NCBI RefSeq assembly: GCF_001661495.1
Contig: NZ_BDDT01000004.1
Coordinates: 124,001 to 188,000, forward strand
Direction of reading: 5' to 3'
Source of the DNA: Pseudoalteromonas prydzensis
GTDB lineage: Bacteria > Pseudomonadota > Gammaproteobacteria > Enterobacterales > Alteromonadaceae
DNA: 64,000 bases
Below the pieces are notes generated by a model. That model had not been told where the DNA came from. It saw nothing but the letters and a program-made list of their open reading frames with translations, and did no database searches. Every line of letters begins with the position of its first letter. Positions within the stretch are counted from its first letter, which is position 1. The position numbers and the translations under genes are program-made. Below, one piece after another: positions 58,324-64,000 of this stretch.

Positions 58324-58382
58324 CGGGATAAACCCGAGCCTACGGGCGTGGCGCAATTTATGTAGCAGCGATTTTACATCGC
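58324..58382. repeat. REP-like double palindrome between convergent genes
   Basis: Two adjacent hairpins: CGGG-ATAAA-CCCG (58324-58336) and GCGAT-TTTAC-ATCGC (58368-58382), both next to GTAGC/CCTAC-type blocks. This is the layout of dispersed extragenic palindromes in many gammaproteobacteria. Only one copy is in the window. Confidence 0.5.
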
Positions 58383-58399
58383 GACAGGAGACTCGATTT

Positions 58400-58987
58400 T
58401 TAACTACCTTTAACGGCGAGCATTAGCTGCATGCGGTCACGTACTTTGAGCTTATTAAATATCGAGCTCATATGTTCTTTAACGGTGCGTTCGGTAATAT
58501 TTAATTGTTTTGCAACCACTTTGTTACTAGCGCCGGTGACAACTACATCAACTACTTGGCGTTCGCGTTTGGTTAAGAGTGCTAGATCACAAGCATGCTG
58601 ATAATTGATTGGCTGTTTTGAGAGTACGCCGACTAAATTTGATAATAACTGACCCGGTAACCAGATGCCGCCGCTGAGAACGGTTTCTGCCACTTGCTCT
58701 ATAATCACCTGACTTGCAAATGCTTCCACATAACCGCGAGCGCCTACTTGCAGTGCAGCGCATAGCTCGGCCATATTTAACTCTTTAGTCATAACAATCA
58801 CGGGAATGCGATTTTTACTGTACTTTTGTACTATTTTCAGCCAGTCAGGACTGCCTGCTAAGATCCATAAAATGGTATCGGCGGTAATATTGTTAGGCTG
58901 CTTTTCACTAATTTCACATTCAGGGTAGGCTGCTTGCCAATGTGGTGAAATAAGATCAGCTTCGGTGATAAATACACTTTGGCGCAT
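58400..58987 (-). CDS. LuxR/NarL-type response-regulator-like transcription factor
   Basis: 195 residues. N-terminal receiver-like domain (about 1-120) with the fold residues but without the phospho-acceptor aspartate: the strand reads TILWILAGSPDW. LuxR helix-turn-helix at about 135-190 (LTKRERQVVDVVVTGASNKV, NITERTVKEHMSSIFNKL). This resembles CsgD/VpsT-type regulators that do not use phosphorylation, but the VpsT c-di-GMP motif W[FLM][TS]R is absent (WLPG instead). The gene lies directly downstream of the type I secretion genes on the same strand and probably controls them. Confidence 0.88.
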   Translation of the reverse strand: MRQSVFITEADLISPHWQAAYPECEISEKQPNNITADTILWILAGSPDWLKIVQKYSKNRIPVIVMTKELNMAELCAALQVGARGYVEAFASQVIIEQVAETVLSGGIWLPGQLLSNLVGVLSKQPINYQHACDLALLTKRERQVVDVVVTGASNKVVAKQLNITERTVKEHMSSIFNKLKVRDRMQLMLAVKGS

Positions 58988-59020
58988 TATTGTTCCATAT
59001 AAACGTGTGAATAACGTTAA

Positions 59021-60442
59021 TTAACGCTCTGTCATTGCTAATGATGTTGCTCGTAATACCGGTTTAAGTAAGTATTCCAACACGGTTTTTTTACCAGTGA
59101 TGATATCCACTTGAGTGGTCATGCCTGGAATAATTGTCAGATTATCGGCAAACTGATTTTTGTTGGTTTTAAGTTGTACTAAATAAAAAGTGTTATCGCG
59201 CTCATCTGTAATCGTATCAGCGCTGATCTGAATTACTTCGGCATTTAAGCCACCATAGATAGCAAAATCGTAGGCACTAAATTTGATCATCGCGGTTTGA
59301 CCTGGTCGTAAAAACGCAATGTCTTTGGGCGGGATTTTAGCTTCGACTATTAGTTGGTCATCCAGCGGTATGATCTCTAATACATCACTACCTGGTTGTA
59401 AAATACCTCCCACGGTATTGACCATAAGGCGCTGTATTGTGCCATTAACAGGTGAGCGAATTTCAGTTTGAGTGACTTTATCGGCTAAGCCAGATTCAGT
59501 TTCTTTGATTGCATCTAGCCGTAGCCTTGCTTCTGACAGTTCGTTACTCCAGCGATTGATCATCGATAGTTCAACTTCAGCCACTTTGTTTTTTGCTTCA
59601 TTGATAGCAGAGAGACTGCGATTAATTACAGCTCTAGAGCGATTTATTTCACCATTTAAGTCAACAGCTTGGCGTTCTAAGCGAATAATGTCGATATCAG
59701 AGACTGCACCAGTTCGTAGTAATGGACGAGTTACTTGCAGTTCGCGGTTTATTAACCTTAATGCATTGGTATGCTGCTGCAGGGCAGCTTGTGCTTCAAT
59801 ATGATCTTGGCGGCGTTGCTCTAATTGACGTTTATGGATGGCTACTTGTTGTTCAAGCTCTTGATTATTACTGGTGTAAAGCGCTTGTTCGTGCATCACC
59901 ACACCGGGCGCATCAGTAGTGAGTTTAGTGTCAAAAATTAAAGGCTGCTTTTTAGTCAGTGCTTCAAGGCGTGCTACTTTGGCACTGAGTGACAGCACTT
60001 TCGATTGGTTTTCTCGAAAGCTAGAAATATACCGAGTAGGGTCAATTTTTATCAGTACATCACCTATGTTGACGACTTGCCCTTCGCGGACATTAATTTG
60101 TTCTACCATACCGCCATCGTATGATTGAATAAGCTGTAGCTTATTTGACGGGATCACGCGTCCTTCACCACGAGCGACTTCATCTAAATCGGCAAATGCA
60201 GACCAAACGAACAGCAAACCCATACTTAAACAAATTAAATACAACAGCAACCGTGCACTGGCTGGCTGTTGCTGCATTTTTTCCCACTGCGCATCGACCA
60301 CCCAATCTTGGCTGTTTGGTGGGTTGAGCCAGCCTTTAAATAAGTTATTAAACAGTGACGGTTTTTGTCCTTTACTTGCCTCTATAGCGCGACCTACAGA
60401 TTCGAATGAGCGTTGCTCTATGGTAAGTTTATTTTTACTCAT
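59021..60442 (-). CDS. lapC: Type I secretion membrane fusion protein (LapC/HlyD family)
   Basis: 473 residues. One transmembrane helix (about 65-82: LLLYLICLSMGLLFVWSAF), a lipoyl-like half (GRVIPSNKLQLIQSYDGGMV), long coiled coils (about 150-330) and the C-terminal half of the lipoyl/barrel region with KIPPKDIAFLRPGQTAMIKF. Links the inner-membrane ABC transporter to TolC for adhesin export. Its ATG overlaps the stop of the ABC transporter gene by 4 bp (ATGA). Confidence 0.93.
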   Translation of the reverse strand: MSKNKLTIEQRSFESVGRAIEASKGQKPSLFNNLFKGWLNPPNSQDWVVDAQWEKMQQQPASARLLLYLICLSMGLLFVWSAFADLDEVARGEGRVIPSNKLQLIQSYDGGMVEQINVREGQVVNIGDVLIKIDPTRYISSFRENQSKVLSLSAKVARLEALTKKQPLIFDTKLTTDAPGVVMHEQALYTSNNQELEQQVAIHKRQLEQRRQDHIEAQAALQQHTNALRLINRELQVTRPLLRTGAVSDIDIIRLERQAVDLNGEINRSRAVINRSLSAINEAKNKVAEVELSMINRWSNELSEARLRLDAIKETESGLADKVTQTEIRSPVNGTIQRLMVNTVGGILQPGSDVLEIIPLDDQLIVEAKIPPKDIAFLRPGQTAMIKFSAYDFAIYGGLNAEVIQISADTITDERDNTFYLVQLKTNKNQFADNLTIIPGMTTQVDIITGKKTVLEYLLKPVLRATSLAMTER

Positions 60443-62580
60443 GAGGCACGCTCCGCTACAGTTTGGTTGTTTAAAGATGCGATAACTTTAGCTTTAGGGC
60501 CATCAGCGATGATTTTGCCGTTATCTAGTACGATAATACGGTCAACTAACTCTAGTAAGGATGTTCTATGAGTTATCACCAATAAGGTTTTATCTTGGCT
60601 GTGCTGTTTTAAATTGGCGATAATTTTCGCTTCGCTATTATGATCCAATGCTGAGGTGGGCTCATCAAGAACTAATATAGGCGGGTCGTTGATCAAGGCG
60701 CGCGCTATGCCAACAGCTTGACGTTGACCACCGGAGAGTAATCGGCCTTGCTCACCAACTTGAAGGTCAAAGCCATCAGGGTGAGAGTTTATCAGGTCAA
60801 ATAATTGGCTGCGTTCACAAGCACTAATAATTTGTTCATCTTTGGCGTGCCATGCACTTAAGGTGATGTTGTCTTTAAGGGTGCCAAAAAAGAGTGATAC
60901 AGTTTGTGGCACATAACCAATATTATGGCGTAATTCAGCAGGGTCTATTTGATGGATATCTGTGTTATCAACTAAAATAGAGCCTGAATTTGGCTCATGC
61001 AATCCTAAAATGAGCTTTTCTAAGGTACTTTTTCCAGAGCCATTACGTCCTAAAATAGCGACTTTTTCACCCGCTTTAATTTTGAATGAGACCCCAGAAA
61101 GTGCCTCGTTACTTTCATCGGAATATTTAAAATGCACGTCATGGAATTCTATATCACCACGAAGCACCGGGTGACTTAACCAATGTTTACCAGCTGGACG
61201 CTCAACTTCTTTTTCCATGATTTCATTAAGTGAGTGCATGGCAATGGCGGCATGATGAAATTGCGCCAGTACCGCAGCAGATTGACCGATTGGTCCCATA
61301 GTGCGTGACGATAATAAATAAGCGGCGATCAAGCCACCTTGGGTTAAATCGCCTGCGATCACTAAATGTACGCCAATGATCATGATGATCACGCCAACAC
61401 ACTGTTGCAGCCAGGTTGCTGAATTAGCAATGGAGCCGGAAATAAGCCGACTTTGGGCATTAACACGAGCAATGTAAATTGTTGATTTTTCCCATGATGC
61501 TTGAGTTTTACATTCACTGTGGAAGCTTTTCACATCTTCAATATTAGTCAGGCTTTCGACCAATATAGCGTTGCGCATAGAGCTGGCTTTCATGGTTTGC
61601 TCTGAGAGCGCTTCTAGTTTTCGGTGGGCGGCTAAGGCGTAACATAGCAATAACAGCGCCCCAACAATAATAGGAATACTGAGCTGTACACCTATAATTG
61701 CAATCACTGTAAGGTATAGCAGTACAAAGGGTAAATCGACTAAAGCGATAAGGGTTATAGAGCTGAAAAAACTGCGTACTGCTTCAAATGATTGAATATT
61801 ACTGGCGAAGGAGCCTGCTGATGCTGGGCGGTTTTTTAATTGCATCCCAAGTACTCGCTCCATTATCACCGCGGAGACTTTAACATCGATGCGACTGGCA
61901 GCCAGCTCGACAAAATAGCTGCGTACTAACCGCAAAACAAAGTCTGCGGTCAGCGCTATTAATACCCCAATGGCTAATACCCACAGGGTTTCTACCGCCT
62001 GATTGGGGACTACTCGGTCATACACGTTCATTACAAACAAGGGCATCGCAATGGACAGCACGCCCAGTGCAATGGCTGAAATTATGACGTCTTTGTATAA
62101 AGAACGACACTCTTTAATAACTCCCCAGAACCAACCATCTTTAGATAATTTTTGCAGCACTGGTGAGCGCGCATCAAAGGTGAACTCTGGGCGTGTATAA
62201 ATAACAATGTCGGTCGGGTTTTTAGTTAGATCGGTAATATTTAATGTTACCGCTGAGTCACTGAGCTCAGGGTAAATAACCTCGACTGTTTGCGTAAGAG
62301 GATCCAGCGCAGTTATTACACAGGCTTGATTATTCTCAAGTAATAAAATTGCAGGGAGTAAAGCTGTATTGATTTTGGTTAACTGTTTATTGACGACTTT
62401 GGTTTTAAAGCCAATACGCTTCGCGGCTCTTGAAAAGCCCGAAGGGGTGAGGTTTCCTTGCTCAAGGGGTAGCCCATTAAGCAAGGTTTCACGAGAGAAT
62501 TCACGGTCATGGTAGTGACATAAAATTGCTAAGCAATCTACTAATATACCACCATGACTGACTACATCATCTATTTCCAT
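60439..62580 (-). CDS. lapB: Type I secretion ABC transporter (LapB-type)
   Basis: 713 residues. N-terminal C39-like domain (1-130; DDVVSHGGILVDCLAILCHY), used for substrate binding in this family. Six transmembrane helices (about 165-440). ATPase domain with Walker A GRNGSGKST (about 507), signature LLSGGQRQAVG, Walker B ILVLDEPTSALD and the H-loop VITHRTS. Exports a large RTX or repeat adhesin in one step with LapC and TolC. 41 bp after the TolC-OmpA gene; overlaps lapC by 4 bp. Confidence 0.95.
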   Translation of the reverse strand: MEIDDVVSHGGILVDCLAILCHYHDREFSRETLLNGLPLEQGNLTPSGFSRAAKRIGFKTKVVNKQLTKINTALLPAILLLENNQACVITALDPLTQTVEVIYPELSDSAVTLNITDLTKNPTDIVIYTRPEFTFDARSPVLQKLSKDGWFWGVIKECRSLYKDVIISAIALGVLSIAMPLFVMNVYDRVVPNQAVETLWVLAIGVLIALTADFVLRLVRSYFVELAASRIDVKVSAVIMERVLGMQLKNRPASAGSFASNIQSFEAVRSFFSSITLIALVDLPFVLLYLTVIAIIGVQLSIPIIVGALLLLCYALAAHRKLEALSEQTMKASSMRNAILVESLTNIEDVKSFHSECKTQASWEKSTIYIARVNAQSRLISGSIANSATWLQQCVGVIIMIIGVHLVIAGDLTQGGLIAAYLLSSRTMGPIGQSAAVLAQFHHAAIAMHSLNEIMEKEVERPAGKHWLSHPVLRGDIEFHDVHFKYSDESNEALSGVSFKIKAGEKVAILGRNGSGKSTLEKLILGLHEPNSGSILVDNTDIHQIDPAELRHNIGYVPQTVSLFFGTLKDNITLSAWHAKDEQIISACERSQLFDLINSHPDGFDLQVGEQGRLLSGGQRQAVGIARALINDPPILVLDEPTSALDHNSEAKIIANLKQHSQDKTLLVITHRTSLLELVDRIIVLDNGKIIADGPKAKVIASLNNQTVAERAS

Positions 62581-62620
62581 ATAGCTTCCAATATTACATA
62601 TTGAGTTTTACTACTAAACG

Positions 62621-64000
62621 TTAGTAACTTGATGCTACAAAACTGTTTCCTGTATTAGTGTCTGTGATCACGGCTTCAATACGCCTGTTTGCAGCATTAG
62701 CTCGTACGGATATTTCATTAATTCTTGGTTTATCTATGCCGTAACCAAGAGATTTAACCCTTTTTGGCAAAACACCGTATTGTTGAATTAATATTTCGGC
62801 GACTGAGAATGCACGTTTTTCAGAGAGTTTTTTATTGTACAAAGCGGGCCCTTCTAACGACGCATGACCCTGTATTTCCACATTTTTAGATGGGTGAGAT
62901 TTCAAAAAATCAGCAAGACGGGCAATCTCTTGTAAGTACTCAGGGCGCACTACACTGGAGTCAGCCGCAAATGGAATGCCGATTTCTACGTTACTGGTAT
63001 TACTGTTGTATTTAGTGCAGCCTTTTTCATCGATTTCGGTGAAAGCAGGGGTTGATGGACAATCATCCTGCTCGTTTGCAACACCGTCATTATCATCATC
63101 ACTAAATGTACTGCTTAGCGCGGGGGCATTAAGATAGCTTGGCATAGCAGTGACGCTCATATATGCGCTATCTTGTTGGGCCTTTTTTTGCAAAAACTCC
63201 TGACGGTTGATGGTGGCTGCTACGTCATATTTAGGACAAATAAATTCCGCATTGTGGGCAATTGGATCATCCGTTAATTCGGTGATTTTTGGAAATTTGT
63301 CAGAGGTTACATTTAAGGTTGGCAATAGTTTACCCATTTCCGCGAGCATCGCGAGTATTGCCCCTTGACGATCGTAAAGTGCTGCAGTGTATGAGCGGTT
63401 AGATTGGAATGATTCGTTTTCGGCATCGAGAACGTCTAATAACGTGCGTTGGCCAATATCAAATTGATCTTTGTAGGCTATTTTTACTTTGTCGGATGAG
63501 CGACGGTGTTGATCTAACGAAGGCAGTTTACTTTCAAGTACTTTTACATTGTTATAAGCAACTTGTAAGTTTTGACGGATCTCAATACATGATTGATCGC
63601 GTTGGTATTTTGCAATATTAACTTCTTGGTATGCTTGATCAAGATTGGCACTGTCTAAGCCACCATTATATAAGTTGTATCGAACATCAATACCCACTCT
63701 GGCTTCTGTTCTGGTTTCATTAAAACCAAGCTCATCGCGATCTTGTGTACCGTATCGAGCAGATAAATCGACTTTAGGATGAAAGGCCGCTTTCTGCGAT
63801 TGCGCGTTAGCTTGCTGAGCTTCAATGTTATATAAAGAGGCGTAAAAATTTGGGCTGTTTTTATAAGCAATATCAAGCGCTTGGTTAATTGAGATTGGAA
63901 TGCTGTCTTCACTTAATTTAGCTGCAACGGTACCTTGTTGCGGCAGCTCGCCAACAATCCGCAAATAACGTGCGCTTACATCGTGCAGGTTTGCATATTC
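62621..64000 (-). CDS. TolC-family outer-membrane factor fused to OmpA-like domain, 5' end outside window
   Basis: The frame is open to the window edge, so the true start is beyond 64000; the TTG at 63964 is not it. The visible part starts in the end of the first TolC repeat (ARYLRIVGELP), then the second repeat (SINQALDIAYKNSPNFYASL to LAMLAEMGKLLP). A linker carries thrombospondin-3-like acidic motifs (SDDDNDGVANEQDDCP). The C-terminal OmpA domain binds peptidoglycan (VEIQGHASLEGPALYNKKLS, VKSLGYGI, NRRIEAVI). Outer-membrane exit duct of the adhesin secretion system, here fastened to peptidoglycan. In Shewanella bpf loci I recall TolC and OmpA as separate genes. Confidence 0.9.
   Translation of the reverse strand, partial: EYANLHDVSARYLRIVGELPQQGTVAAKLSEDSIPISINQALDIAYKNSPNFYASLYNIEAQQANAQSQKAAFHPKVDLSARYGTQDRDELGFNETRTEARVGIDVRYNLYNGGLDSANLDQAYQEVNIAKYQRDQSCIEIRQNLQVAYNNVKVLESKLPSLDQHRRSSDKVKIAYKDQFDIGQRTLLDVLDAENESFQSNRSYTAALYDRQGAILAMLAEMGKLLPTLNVTSDKFPKITELTDDPIAHNAEFICPKYDVAATINRQEFLQKKAQQDSAYMSVTAMPSYLNAPALSSTFSDDDNDGVANEQDDCPSTPAFTEIDEKGCTKYNSNTSNVEIGIPFAADSSVVRPEYLQEIARLADFLKSHPSKNVEIQGHASLEGPALYNKKLSEKRAFSVAEILIQQYGVLPKRVKSLGYGIDKPRINEISVRANAANRRIEAVITDTNTGNSFVASSY

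Noticed and set aside
60439..62580. Bacteriocin-type exporter with active C39 peptidase
   Set aside because: The LapD/LapG and TolC context and the divergent N-domain fit adhesin export; no small leader-peptide substrate genes are adjacent.

Overview
This window reads as chromosomal DNA of a marine gammaproteobacterium of the Alteromonadales, most likely Pseudoalteromonas or a close relative. This rests on moderate-to-low GC, the housekeeping orders recX-alaS-csrA, barA/rlmD-relA-mazG-pyrG-eno-mutH and rppH-ptsP-lgt-thyA-galU, a FlgT/FlgP flagellar pair, and a LapD/LapG plus type I secretion locus. No prophage, insertion sequence, integrase, rRNA or CRISPR array was seen.

Layout. 0-5 kb: the 3' part of a large AAA+ 'DNA repair ATPase', a frameshifted stand-alone lipoyl domain and a frameshifted AlaDH/PNT-family dehydrogenase. 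5-14.4 kb: a zinc-ribbon protein, a photolyase/cryptochrome operon (CRY-DASH, second cryptochrome, DUF2256 protein), a flavin reductase, a frameshifted OsmC, azoR, an S9 peptidase, a lipoprotein and yghU. 14.8-20.3 kb: ribA, a BPSS1780-type membrane protein, recX, alaS and csrA. 20.3-39.7 kb: core genes, including barA, rlmD, relA, mazG, pyrG, eno, mutH, rppH, ptsP, a TauE-type exporter, lgt, thyA and galU. 39.8-48.1 kb: an accessory envelope locus with two SPOR-like lipoproteins, two DUF4402-type subunits, a chaperone, an usher and three FlgO-like lipoproteins. 48.1-50.4 kb: tRNA-Arg(CCU), an AAA/DUF4143 ATPase, a cupin and three unusual repeat arrays. 50.4-53.6 kb: a redox module (Lpd-like flavoprotein, peroxiredoxin-glutaredoxin hybrid, OxyR). 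53.6-64 kb: flgT and flgP, then lapG-lapD facing a LuxR-type regulator and a type I secretion operon whose TolC component carries a C-terminal OmpA domain and runs off the window.

How the genes work together. The right third is a surface and lifestyle region. It has a chaperone-usher fimbria, flagellar H-ring-type proteins, and a c-di-GMP-controlled adhesin export and release system whose adhesin gene is not in the window. CsrA and BarA, both encoded here, belong to the BarA/UvrY-Csr switch that commonly governs such choices.

Most interesting. The usher ends in a module resembling the C-terminal SPOR-like domains of the two lipoproteins that flank the subunit-chaperone-usher genes. All three modules share a Cys-x9-Cys signature. 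This suggests a fimbrial system tied to peptidoglycan, with three FlgO paralogues as possible outer-membrane partners. Also notable are a cluster of DnaA-box-like sites upstream of rppH, a ribosome-binding site in the loop of a 10-bp hairpin, CCTAGCA(A) tandem arrays, three exact 32-bp direct repeats before the DUF4143 ATPase, and three single-base frameshifts confined to the first 10 kb.
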